DNA of 6,309 nt from Flavobacteriales bacterium UBA5939 (GTDB taxonomy: Bacteria > Bacteroidota > Bacteroidia > Flavobacteriales > Schleiferiaceae): positions 8,928-15,236 of the forward strand of contig DJCX01000088.1 of NCBI GenBank assembly GCA_002430755.1, read 5' to 3'. Below the pieces are notes generated by a model, which saw only the letters and a program-made list of their open reading frames with translations, was not told where the DNA came from and did not search any database. Made by a program: the position numbers and the translations under genes. Shown in pieces: positions 1 to 6,309 of this stretch; position 1 is the first letter of the stretch, and each line of letters opens with the position of its first letter.

Positions 1-969
1 AATCTGATCTGGTCGTATTACCAGGCCTTGCTCACCTTGAAGGCCTCAGGTATCGTCGAACTACCCAACGGGTTGACTAGCACCTCCCATGAAAGTGTGG
101 TAGTCTTGTGGGGTCAATTGCTCCTGAAGGCAGGGAATTTGGACGAATTGACTCATCTCTTAGATAATCAGCACCACCGGGGTGTGGATATATGGAACCT
201 GCGAGCACGAACTTTCTTGCTATTGCAAAAGTGGGACGATGCGTTAGATGCTGCTTTGGAAAGTCTGAATTTACTGTTCTACCAACCGGCCTTACACGGT
301 CTCGCAGCGCTTTGTTTTGCCAAACTAGGCATGATGGAGGAAGCCGGGACGGCGAAGGCCCTGCAGATGAAATTGTTAGAGGTCGAAGAAAAGGAGCCGT
401 TGTTTATTGTCACTGGTCCACCGCGCAGCGGTACTTCTTTAGCGATGCAATTGCTCGAAGCTTGTGGGGTTCCTGCGGTATCGGATGGAGTACGAAGTGA
501 AGACGAGCACAATGCCAAAGGGTATTATGAGCACGAAAAGGTCCGTCATTGGGAATTAGATGCGGCGTGGTTGGATGCCCAGCGTGGCAAAGCCATCAAG
601 ATTGTGGAGCCACTCTTGCGCCAGGCGCCCCTGCCCAAAGGGCGAAAAGTGGTGGTTCGCATGCACAGAGATCTCGATGCAGTCCTTCAAAGTCAGCGGA
701 GAATGAAAGGGAATGCGCAGGTACCGCTGGGCTTAAGAGAAAAAGTGAATTGGTCTGAAGAGTTTGAGAAGACGGCGTTGGTGTTGGAATTGGACCCGTA
801 TGCTGAAATCATTGATCTGTCTTTTGAATCCTTGCTCCAAGCGGTGGAATCAGGAGAGACGAGCAGCGTACTTGATCACTCACTAGAGGCGCTTAGTTCC
901 GCCGTGAATAAGAAGGTTGATATTTCGTTGTTAAAGACTGTTATTTCCCCACAGCTCAGACGCTTTTAA
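1..969 (+). CDS. TPR-like repeat / sulfotransferase-like protein, 5'-truncated
   Basis: The frame is open from the first base to a TAA stop, giving 322 residues, so the true start lies left of the window. A TTG codon at base 28 is in frame but nothing supports it as a start. Residues about 30-130 (window numbering) are alternating amphipathic helices of TPR type, with phrases such as LWGQLLLKAGNLDEL and WDDALDAALESL. The C-terminal half looks like a P-loop sulfotransferase. GPPRSGTS at residues 139-146 fits the 5'-phosphosulfate-binding loop for PAPS. A GYYE motif follows, as in many bacterial sulfotransferases. R220 with RDLDAVLQS at 223-231 fits the 3'-phosphate-binding Arg...Ser element. 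The end (VDISLLKTVISPQLRRF) looks like a natural C-terminus. By family, such proteins transfer sulfate from PAPS to a sugar, lipid or protein; the acceptor here is unknown. No signal peptide can be judged because the N-terminus is missing. Domain type is fairly secure, actual activity is not. Confidence 0.8.
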   Translation, partial: NLIWSYYQALLTLKASGIVELPNGLTSTSHESVVVLWGQLLLKAGNLDELTHLLDNQHHRGVDIWNLRARTFLLLQKWDDALDAALESLNLLFYQPALHGLAALCFAKLGMMEEAGTAKALQMKLLEVEEKEPLFIVTGPPRSGTSLAMQLLEACGVPAVSDGVRSEDEHNAKGYYEHEKVRHWELDAAWLDAQRGKAIKIVEPLLRQAPLPKGRKVVVRMHRDLDAVLQSQRRMKGNAQVPLGLREKVNWSEEFEKTALVLELDPYAEIIDLSFESLLQAVESGETSSVLDHSLEALSSAVNKKVDISLLKTVISPQLRRF

Positions 970-971
970 GC

Positions 972-979
972 TATATTTG
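972..979 (+). promoter_or_regulatory. Candidate Bacteroidota -7 box (TATATTTG)
   Basis: TATATTTG matches the Bacteroidota primary-sigma -7 consensus TAnnTTTG at every fixed position. It sits in the 15-nt gap between the upstream stop and the ATG of the secreted-protein gene, ending 5 nt before that ATG. Transcription would start at or within a few bases of the start codon, giving a leaderless or near-leaderless mRNA. I see no good TTTG (-33) element at about 20 bp upstream, which lowers confidence. The upstream half of this promoter would lie inside the end of the sulfotransferase-like gene. Confidence 0.5.
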
Positions 980-984
980 CCGAC

Positions 985-1803
985 ATGAACGACAAATCCA
1001 AGAAAATCTCTTCGTACTTAGGCGCCGCAGCAGCGGTTCTAGGAGCGAATTCTGCTCAAGCACAATTGTTGTATACAGATATCGACGACACGACTGTTGT
1101 GGATGGCATTTTTGAATTGGATTTAGACGGTGATACGATTGTTGATTTTACCATTGAGCACGTTTTAAATGGTGGCCAATTAGGCAATGTAACTTCCATT
1201 CTTCTGCGCCCTGGCGACAGCATTGAAGGAAACCTTGCATTGGGCGCTGCTGCGAATAGTTTCAACTATGTAGCCAATGCAGTTCCTGGAACAGTATTGA
1301 ACCCGAGTGCTGGATTCTCTGGTATCAACAACTCATTGAAAGTGGGGTACATGGCGTTCTTAGTGGACGGTGTTGCTTATCCGAATTCCAATTGGGCAGG
1401 TCCGGTAACAGACGGTTACCTTGGACTGCGCATTTTGAAGGACGATAGCGCATGTTTCGGATGGCTGCGTATGGATGTTGCCGACAGTGCCAAAAGCTTC
1501 ACCATCAAGGACTGGAGCTTTAATCCAGAGAAAGACACTTCCTTTACCGTTGCTTTTGAACTACTTGATGTGATGGACCGCGTGTTGCGCAATCTTCGTG
1601 TTGCTCAGGACGGTCACACTATGGATGTAAGTACAGATTCTCCTATTGGTTTACGCATCTTCGATATGCAAGGCAAGGAGCTCTATAATGCTGATCCTAA
1701 GGCTTCTCACCACTTGAGTACGTTAGGATGGAGTACCGGCATCCACGTATTGCGTGTTGAAGGTGAAAATTGGCACCACAATTTGAAAGTTCTAATTCCA
1801 TAA
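985..1803 (+). CDS. Secreted protein with T9SS type A C-terminal sorting domain
   Basis: A complete 272-residue protein of unknown function. The N-terminus is a Sec signal peptide: Lys residues at 4, 6 and 7, a hydrophobic Ala/Leu stretch, then a likely signal peptidase I site AQA|Q after residue 26. Residues 46-54 read DLDGDTIVD, an acidic D-x-D-x-D-x-x-x-D loop like the calcium-binding loops of many extracellular proteins. Around residues 143-164 are GYLGLR and GWLRMD, a pairing I recognise from other Bacteroidota secreted proteins of undefined role. Residues about 200-272 resemble the type A sorting domain of T9SS cargo: an IGLRIFDMQGKEL segment, then WSTGIHVLRVEG, then a short final strand ending LKVLIP. 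By family, that domain directs passage through the outer membrane and is then removed, with the protein anchored to the surface or released. It follows the upstream gene by 15 nt on the same strand but probably has its own promoter. No enzyme motif is visible. Confidence 0.85.
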   Translation: MNDKSKKISSYLGAAAAVLGANSAQAQLLYTDIDDTTVVDGIFELDLDGDTIVDFTIEHVLNGGQLGNVTSILLRPGDSIEGNLALGAAANSFNYVANAVPGTVLNPSAGFSGINNSLKVGYMAFLVDGVAYPNSNWAGPVTDGYLGLRILKDDSACFGWLRMDVADSAKSFTIKDWSFNPEKDTSFTVAFELLDVMDRVLRNLRVAQDGHTMDVSTDSPIGLRIFDMQGKELYNADPKASHHLSTLGWSTGIHVLRVEGENWHHNLKVLIP

Positions 1804-1846
1804 TTCGGAATTAAACCCCATTTATTTTCCTGATTCTTCATTTGTA

Positions 1847-1865
1847 AGTCTCTCTTTTTGAGATT
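1847..1865 (+). terminator. Weak hairpin after the T9SS cargo gene, possible terminator
   Basis: AGTCTC can pair with GAGATT across a 7-nt loop (TCTTTTT), a 6-bp stem including one G-T wobble. It lies about 45 nt after the stop of the secreted-protein gene. The stem is weak and is followed only by CTTTC rather than a clean T run. It is the best terminator candidate in this gap but may have no function. Confidence 0.2.
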
Positions 1866-1882
1866 CTTTCGGGAATAGTTTG

Positions 1883-1902
1883 TAGCTATTACATCTTAGC
1901 TA
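1883..1902. repeat. TAGCTA inverted repeat upstream of aconitase
   Basis: Two copies of TAGCTA, itself a palindrome, are separated by 8 nt (TTACATCT), so the pair forms both a direct and an inverted repeat. Flanking bases extend the symmetry slightly (TT on the left, AA on the right, beyond one mismatch). Its centre is about 78 nt before the aconitase ATG and about 45 nt upstream of the candidate -7 box. That is a plausible place for an activator or other regulator to bind. No known regulator motif was recognised. Confidence 0.3.
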
Positions 1903-1933
1903 AAACTCATGCTGAACGAGCCCATTTATGTAG

Positions 1934-1941
1934 TAAATTCG
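1934..1941 (+). promoter_or_regulatory. Candidate -7 box for the aconitase gene
   Basis: TAAATTCG matches TAnnTTTG at all but one fixed position. It ends 28 nt before the aconitase ATG, implying an mRNA leader of roughly 20-25 nt. That leader is A-rich near the start codon (GCGAAAAACC) and has no Shine-Dalgarno sequence, which is normal in this phylum. The -33 region is poor, with only GCTG at about the right spacing, so the call is tentative. Confidence 0.35.
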
Positions 1942-1969
1942 TGCCACTAACGCGAAAAACCACTCTGAT

Positions 1970-4237
1970 ATGACATTCGATATCGACATGATTCGCAAAG
2001 TGTATGAGCGCTATCCTGAGCGCATTGCTGCTGCTCGTGAAGCAGTGGGTAAGCCACTTACACTTTCTGAGAAAATTTTATACGCTCACCTTTGGGACGG
2101 AGCAGCAAAGGAAGCACACCAGCGCGGTGCTAGCTATGTAGATTTCGCCCCTGACCGTGTAGCAATGCAAGATGCAACGGCCCAAATGGCTTTGTTGCAA
2201 TTCATGCAAGCTGGTAAAGACAAAGTAGCGGTTCCTTCTACAGCTCACGCGGATCACTTGATCCAAGCGAGAATAGGTGCAGACAAAGATTTGCAAGACG
2301 GAATCAACAAGAATAACGAGGTATTTAACTTCCTTTCTTCAGTATGTAACAAATACGGCATCGGCTTCTGGAAGCCAGGTGCTGGTATTATCCACCAGGT
2401 AGTTCTTGAAAACTATGCCTTCCCAGGCGGTATGATGATCGGTACCGATTCTCATACAGTAAATGCCGGGGGTCTAGGTATGGTCGCTATCGGTGTAGGT
2501 GGTGCAGATGCTGTAGATGTAATGGCAGGTATGCCTTGGGAGCTTAAATTCCCTAAACTCATTGGTGTGAAACTCACTGGCCGTTTGAACGGTTGGACAG
2601 CACCTAAAGATGTCATCTTGAAGGTGGCAGGTATCCTCACGGTGAAAGGTGGTACAGGATGTATCGTTGAGTACTTCGGTGAGGGTGCAGAGAGCTTGAG
2701 TGCTACAGGTAAAGGAACCATCTGTAACATGGGTGCTGAGATCGGTGCAACGACCTCTACATTCGGTTACGACGATAGCATGCGTCGTTATTTGGCAGCG
2801 ACTGGTCGTCAAGATGTAGTAGATGCAGCTGATGCAGTAGCCGAGCACTTGACGGGTGATGCTGAGGTGTACGCAAACCCTGAGCAGTACTTCGACCAAG
2901 TGATCGAAATCAACCTAGACGAATTGACGCCGCACTTGAACGGACCGTTTACTCCGGATCTTGCTACACCAGTTGCTGAGATGAAAGAGAAAGCGGCAGC
3001 AAACGATTGGCCAACGGATATTGAGTGGGCATTGATCGGTTCATGTACTAACTCTTCGTACGAAGATTTGACTCGTGCTGCTTCTATCGTTGCTGATGCA
3101 GTAGAGAAAGGTATTGCTCCTAAGGCGATCTTGGGTATCAACCCAGGTTCTGAGCAAGTGCGTTACACTGCAGAGCGCGACGGTTTGATCGATACGTTCA
3201 ATAAACTAGAGGGAACGAGAATCTTTACCAACGCTTGTGGTCCGTGTATCGGACAGTGGGCGCGTGAAGGTGCTGAGAAGCAAGAGAAAAACTCTATCGT
3301 TCACTCGTTCAACAGAAACTTCGCGAAGCGTGCTGACGGTAACCCGAACACACATGCGTTCGTTACTTCACCAGAAATGGTTGCAGCCATCGCAATCTCT
3401 GGTAAACTAGATTTTAACCCGGTTACAGATACATTGACCAACGCAAATGGCGAAGAGGTGAAATTGGCAGAGCCAACAGGTCACGAATTGCCATCGGCTG
3501 GTTTTGATGTAGAGGACAACGGTTACCAAGCTCCTGCAGCGGACGGTTCAGGTGTAGAAGTAGTAGTGAGCCCAGATTCACAGCGTCTGCAACTATTGAG
3601 CCCATTCGCTCCATGGGACGGTGCCAACATCGAAGGCGCGAAGCTTTTGATCAAGGCCTTTGGTAAGTGTACTACTGACCACATCTCTATGGCAGGTCCA
3701 TGGTTGCGTTACCGCGGTCACCTAGATAACATTTCAAACAACTGTTTGATCGGTGCAGTAAACGCTTACACCCAAGAGACCAACGCTGTAACGAATCAAT
3801 TGGACGGTTCAGTAGATGAGGTACCTAACGTAGCTCGTGCGTACAAGGCAGCAGGTGTTCCTTCTATCGTTGTGGGTGATCACAACTACGGTGAAGGTTC
3901 TTCTCGTGAGCACGCGGCAATGGAACCACGTCACCTAGGCGTTCGCGCGGTGATCGTGAAGTCATTTGCTCGTATACACGAAACGAACTTGAAGAAGCAA
4001 GGTATGTTGGGTCTGACCTTCGATAACGAAGCAGATTACGATTTGATCCAAGTAGACGATACATTCAACTTCACGGATCTTGCGTCGTTTGCCCCAGGCA
4101 AGCAGTTGACGCTAGAGATTGTTCATGCTGACGGTTCTACGGATACTATCAAGTTGAACCATACGTACAATGCACAGCAGATTGAGTGGTTCAAGGCAGG
4201 TTCTGCATTGAACTTGATCAAAGCACAAAACGCTTAA
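1970..4237 (+). CDS. acn: Aconitate hydratase (aconitase), mitochondrial type
   Basis: Aconitase converts citrate to isocitrate through cis-aconitate in the TCA cycle, in the cytoplasm, using a [4Fe-4S] cluster. The 755-residue protein is complete and close in length to mitochondrial ACO2-type enzymes rather than the larger AcnA or AcnB forms (about 850-900). The cluster ligands are present: C359 in GSCTNSS, and C423 and C426 in ACGPCIGQW. Active-site D160-S161-H162 lies in GTDSHTVNAGG. GEGSSREH places the catalytic serine at S644 and substrate-binding arginine at R646. Domains 1-3 occupy roughly residues 1-520. After a linker, the swivel domain fills the C-terminal part, beginning near KCTTDHISMAGPW. 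The ATG at 1970 gives the expected N-terminus with no targeting peptide. The gene is flanked by candidate promoter signals and a strong terminator, suggesting a single-gene transcript. No frameshift or missing key residue was seen. Confidence 0.98.
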   Translation: MTFDIDMIRKVYERYPERIAAAREAVGKPLTLSEKILYAHLWDGAAKEAHQRGASYVDFAPDRVAMQDATAQMALLQFMQAGKDKVAVPSTAHADHLIQARIGADKDLQDGINKNNEVFNFLSSVCNKYGIGFWKPGAGIIHQVVLENYAFPGGMMIGTDSHTVNAGGLGMVAIGVGGADAVDVMAGMPWELKFPKLIGVKLTGRLNGWTAPKDVILKVAGILTVKGGTGCIVEYFGEGAESLSATGKGTICNMGAEIGATTSTFGYDDSMRRYLAATGRQDVVDAADAVAEHLTGDAEVYANPEQYFDQVIEINLDELTPHLNGPFTPDLATPVAEMKEKAAANDWPTDIEWALIGSCTNSSYEDLTRAASIVADAVEKGIAPKAILGINPGSEQVRYTAERDGLIDTFNKLEGTRIFTNACGPCIGQWAREGAEKQEKNSIVHSFNRNFAKRADGNPNTHAFVTSPEMVAAIAISGKLDFNPVTDTLTNANGEEVKLAEPTGHELPSAGFDVEDNGYQAPAADGSGVEVVVSPDSQRLQLLSPFAPWDGANIEGAKLLIKAFGKCTTDHISMAGPWLRYRGHLDNISNNCLIGAVNAYTQETNAVTNQLDGSVDEVPNVARAYKAAGVPSIVVGDHNYGEGSSREHAAMEPRHLGVRAVIVKSFARIHETNLKKQGMLGLTFDNEADYDLIQVDDTFNFTDLASFAPGKQLTLEIVHADGSTDTIKLNHTYNAQQIEWFKAGSALNLIKAQNA

Positions 4238-4257
4238 CACATAGCGGAATAGAAACT

Positions 4258-4289
4258 AAAAAGCCCGGCGCATTGCGCCGGGCTTTTTT
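4258..4289. terminator. Strong bidirectional intrinsic terminator
   Basis: A perfect 9-bp GC-only stem (GCCCGGCGC paired with GCGCCGGGC) closes an ATT loop. It is flanked by five A on the left and six T on the right. Read on the plus strand it ends in a T6 run, 20 nt after the aconitase stop. Read on the minus strand it ends in T5, 23 nt after the stop of the convergent membrane-protein gene. One hairpin can therefore end both transcripts. Confidence 0.95.
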
Positions 4290-4312
4290 ATTACTCGTTA
4301 TCGGTGGGTCAA

Positions 4313-5164
4313 TTATTTACCATTCATTAAATAACCTACACGCAGCGTGAAGCTAAAGGTGTATGGAGAACCCATCTGAGGCCCAGCACCCCCTAAGAAT
4401 CCGTAGTTCGAAGGATTCCAGGAGTCTTTCGTAGTAAACCCGTAACCAATACCTGCGGCATAGTCTAGGACGAATTGGTCCGCGAAAACTAACTGGTTTC
4501 CAAAGTCCATTTGTAGAGAACCTGCTACCGCTGTTTCACGTGTCGAAGGGTACATGAAAGTCACCGGGTCTGGCGGGTGATCGTAATCTATTTTATCGTA
4601 GTTGTACGTCGTTACAAATAGGTTAGGTTTTACGTAAGTACCTCTCATAATATGGCCGAAGCGCATGCGCTGCATATAGAAGTTTGGACTGCGCTTGAAC
4701 TTGTAACCCATATTTATTGCACCGCCCATAGCGTTTTCAGCATCGTTCCATCCGTTTTGGTTTTCATAACCAGCACCGATGAAAATAAACCCTGCTTCCC
4801 AAGAAGTAGATGGGGTCACTGCTTGTTCGTAGGTCACAAAAGTGTAATTAGCACTGAATCCAGCAACGTCAATTTTTAGAGCCCTGTCGCGTTGTCCTGC
4901 ATAAACACGGGCGTCGTCGATCATCTGTTGGCTAAAGTCCATCACTCGTCCACTTTCAAAAACTACTTTTTGCAAATAGTCTTTTTCAATGGTGAAGATG
5001 ACAGAGTTTACAGGGGAACCAAATTCACGGTACTTGATGAAGTCCGGAGTTACCTCCATAATGGTCACTTCATCAATGGTTTTGTCCTTGTAGATGAGCA
5101 TGTCCTGCGACTTAGCTGTAAAGCCAGCGCCTAGAACGAACAATGCGAGAAGAAACTTTTTCAT
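4313..5164 (-). CDS. Exported protein, probable outer-membrane beta-barrel
   Basis: A complete 283-residue protein of unknown specific function. Residues 1-19 are a clear Sec signal peptide (MKKF, then a Leu/Ala/Val/Gly core) with likely cleavage AKS|Q. Residues about 21-78 form a small domain of short strands (MLIYKDKTIDEVTIMEV, FIKYREFGSPVNSVIFTI, VVFESGRVMDF). This resembles a segment common in Bacteroidota exported proteins, where a K-x-G-type strand is followed by an IKYK-x-F strand. From about residue 93 onward the sequence alternates polar and hydrophobic residues with many Gly and aromatic residues (FSANYTFVTYE, WEAGFIFIGAGY, GGAINMGYKF, LDYAAGIGYGF). It ends in a strand FSFTLRVGYLMNGK, as expected for an outer-membrane barrel of roughly 8-10 strands. 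It converges on aconitase, sharing the terminator, and diverges from the transporter gene across 69 bp. There is no SusD or TonB partner, so a nutrient-uptake role is not implied. Confidence 0.85.
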   Translation of the reverse strand: MKKFLLALFVLGAGFTAKSQDMLIYKDKTIDEVTIMEVTPDFIKYREFGSPVNSVIFTIEKDYLQKVVFESGRVMDFSQQMIDDARVYAGQRDRALKIDVAGFSANYTFVTYEQAVTPSTSWEAGFIFIGAGYENQNGWNDAENAMGGAINMGYKFKRSPNFYMQRMRFGHIMRGTYVKPNLFVTTYNYDKIDYDHPPDPVTFMYPSTRETAVAGSLQMDFGNQLVFADQFVLDYAAGIGYGFTTKDSWNPSNYGFLGGAGPQMGSPYTFSFTLRVGYLMNGK

Positions 5165-5185
5165 TTTGTCTTGGTGGTTATTTGC

Positions 5186-5193
5186 CCAAGTTA
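5186..5193 (-). promoter_or_regulatory. Candidate -7 box for the barrel-protein gene
   Basis: On the minus strand this reads TAACTTGG, matching TAnnTTTG at all but one fixed position. It ends 21 nt before the ATG of the barrel-protein gene. A TTG on the same strand (5210-5212) lies 16 bp upstream, slightly closer than the usual spacing of about 20 bp. The leader is A-rich with no Shine-Dalgarno motif. Confidence 0.3.
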
Positions 5194-5219
5194 ATCAATT
5201 ATTGTGCCTCAACCTTTTG

Positions 5220-5227
5220 TATTTTCA
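5220..5227 (+). promoter_or_regulatory. Candidate -7 box for the MFS transporter gene
   Basis: TATTTTCA matches four of the six fixed positions of TAnnTTTG and ends 6 nt before the transporter ATG. That is the same close placement as for the T9SS cargo gene, implying a near-leaderless transcript. A TTG at 5202-5204 lies 15 bp upstream, short for a -33 element. The match is modest. Confidence 0.3.
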
Positions 5228-5233
5228 TCGAGT

Positions 5234-6309
5234 ATGAAATTTAATAAGATTCAACGCAGCTGGGCCATGTACGATTGGGCGAATTCGGTCTATTCATTAG
5301 TCATTAGTACCGTGCTGCTGCCCATCTATTACGAGGCGGTTACTAAAGAAAATGACGCTCGTGTGATGTTTTTTGGTTCTGAATGGGAGAATACGGTGAT
5401 TTACAATTACGTGATTGCTGCATCCTTTTTGACCATTAGTATACTCAGCCCGTATCTAGGGGCGATGGCGGATAAGACCGGCCGCAGGAAGGTCTTCATG
5501 AACACTTTTATGATTACCGGGGGTGTGAGTACCATGCTGATGTATTTCTTCACTTCTAGTAATCCCGGTCTCGCACTAGTGCTGGCCTTTTTTGCTAGTC
5601 TCGGATTCACAGGGTCCTTTGTGTTTTACAATTCTTACCTGCCCATTATTGCACCTAAAGACATGCAGGACCGATTATCTGCGCGGGGATTCTCTTTGGG
5701 ATATCTCGGTAGTGGTTTACTGCTTATTTTCTGTTTGGCCTTGGTTCAAATGCCGGAAACATTTGGATTGGCGGATGCGGGTATAGCTACCCGGTTTTCC
5801 TTTCTTATCACTGGTATTTGGTGGCTGGGCTTTGGATTGCCCGCCATCGGCAGGTTGCCCAAAGACGAAGTGAAGGACTATTTTGAATCAAAGCTGTTCT
5901 GGTCATCTTGGAAAGAGCTATTAGTTGTGTTGAAGGAATTAAGGGCGCTTCCTGCTTTGCGTAGATTCTTAAGCGGATTTTTCTGGTATTCTACCGGGAT
6001 GCAGACCATTATTCTACTTGCTGCTGTGTTCGGCTCCAAAGTATTGGGATTGGAAAGTAGCCAACTCATCATTACTATTCTCATCATCCAATTTGTGGCT
6101 ATTGCAGGAGCTGCGGTTTTCGCACGGTTGAGCGAACGTACCTCGAATACCTTTGCCATTAGCATAGGGGTAGCTGTTTGGATGGTTATTTGTTTCGGCG
6201 CCTATTTTGTACAAACAGCTAACCAGTTTTACGCCGTGGGCATGGGACTTGGATTTGTAATGGGTGCGGTACAGAGCCTTTCTAGAAGTACCTACAGTAA
6301 GATGCTTCC
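5234..6309 (+). CDS. MFS transporter, Atg22/UMF1-like, 3'-truncated
   Basis: The frame opens at ATG 5234 and stays open to the window edge (358 residues), so the C-terminus is missing. Complete bacterial members run to roughly 420-440 residues, so perhaps two helices lie outside. The start is supported by the family's typical N-terminus: a short basic lead, then SWAMYDWANSVYSLVISTVLLP running into helix 1. Residues 76-86 (GAMADKTGRRK) are the major facilitator signature A loop between helices 2 and 3. VFYNSYLP (130-137) with LSARGFSLGYLGS (148-160), and QSLSRSTYSKMLP at the visible end, are hallmarks of the Atg22/UMF1 branch. Several hydrophobic helices are evident, with a charged central loop near residues 205-240 dividing the two halves. 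It should be an inner-membrane secondary transporter. Yeast Atg22 exports amino acids from the vacuole, but substrates of bacterial homologues are not settled, so none is assigned. It diverges from the barrel-protein gene. Confidence 0.92.
   Translation, partial: MKFNKIQRSWAMYDWANSVYSLVISTVLLPIYYEAVTKENDARVMFFGSEWENTVIYNYVIAASFLTISILSPYLGAMADKTGRRKVFMNTFMITGGVSTMLMYFFTSSNPGLALVLAFFASLGFTGSFVFYNSYLPIIAPKDMQDRLSARGFSLGYLGSGLLLIFCLALVQMPETFGLADAGIATRFSFLITGIWWLGFGLPAIGRLPKDEVKDYFESKLFWSSWKELLVVLKELRALPALRRFLSGFFWYSTGMQTIILLAAVFGSKVLGLESSQLIITILIIQFVAIAGAAVFARLSERTSNTFAISIGVAVWMVICFGAYFVQTANQFYAVGMGLGFVMGAVQSLSRSTYSKML

Noticed and set aside
192..500. A 102-codon plus-strand frame overlapping the sulfotransferase-like gene.
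   Set aside because: It is in another frame of a gene with clear TPR-like and P-loop motifs, and its translation has no coherent domain.
1..1803. Reading the sulfotransferase-like and T9SS cargo genes as a functional operon or a sulfated-surface-protein system.
   Set aside because: The only support is a 15-nt gap. A promoter-like box sits in it, and nothing links the cargo to sulfation.
1801..1813. TAATTCGGAATTA, a perfect 6-bp inverted repeat overlapping the stop of the secreted-protein gene.
   Set aside because: The spacer is one base, so it cannot fold as drawn; the relaxed hairpin has only four A-T pairs and no T run. Its overlap with the stop codon makes chance likely.
2474..2899. A 141-codon open frame on the minus strand inside the aconitase gene, with other antisense frames at 2078-2296, 2452-2730 and 2809-3141.
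   Set aside because: Aconitase is an unambiguous, conserved gene on the plus strand. The antisense translations are rich in Cys, Thr and Ser with no domain and look like shadows of its codon pattern.
5878..6165. A 95-codon minus-strand open frame inside the transporter gene.
   Set aside because: The plus strand here encodes conserved membrane helices of the MFS protein; the antisense frame has no recognisable feature or upstream signal.
1..6309. Search for mobile elements, CRISPR arrays, tRNAs, rRNAs, toxin-antitoxin pairs or defence genes.
   Set aside because: No terminal inverted repeats, transposase motifs, regularly spaced repeats, tRNA-like cloverleafs or known defence domains were seen by eye on either strand.

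Overview
The window looks like an ordinary stretch of chromosome from a free-living Bacteroidota bacterium, most likely in or near the Flavobacteriales. Three things point there. One gene encodes a secreted protein with a type IX secretion (T9SS) C-terminal sorting domain. A second encodes a signal-peptide/outer-membrane-barrel protein of a style common in this phylum. Several genes are preceded by a Bacteroidota-type -7 box (TAnnTTTG) and lack a clear Shine-Dalgarno sequence. Base composition is fairly balanced, so it is not one of the very AT-rich flavobacteria. Genus cannot be called from this sequence.

Layout: (1) 1-969 (+) is the 3' part of a gene encoding helical, TPR-like repeats followed by a P-loop sulfotransferase-like domain; its start lies left of the window. 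(2) 985-1803 (+) encodes a secreted T9SS cargo protein of unknown function, starting only 5 nt after a perfect -7-type box. (3) 1804-1969 is a regulatory gap with a weak hairpin, a TAGCTA inverted repeat and a probable -7 box. (4) 1970-4237 (+) is a complete aconitase gene of the mitochondrial type, with all [4Fe-4S] cysteines. (5) 4258-4289 is a strong intrinsic terminator that can work in both directions. (6) 4313-5164 (-) encodes an exported, probably outer-membrane beta-barrel protein, convergent with aconitase. (7) 5165-5233 is a 69-bp divergent promoter region. (8) 5234-6309 (+) is the 5' part of an Atg22/UMF1-type major facilitator transporter gene that runs off the right edge.

The genes do not form an obvious pathway. 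Aconitase is central metabolism (TCA cycle). The two exported proteins belong to the cell envelope or exterior, and the transporter to the inner membrane. The aconitase gene appears to be a single transcription unit, with its own upstream signals and a terminator after it. I found no mobile element, CRISPR array, tRNA, rRNA or defence locus, and no convincing sign of a new multi-gene system. The points most worth a second look are the repeat/sulfotransferase fusion, the near-leaderless starts, and the inverted repeat upstream of aconitase.
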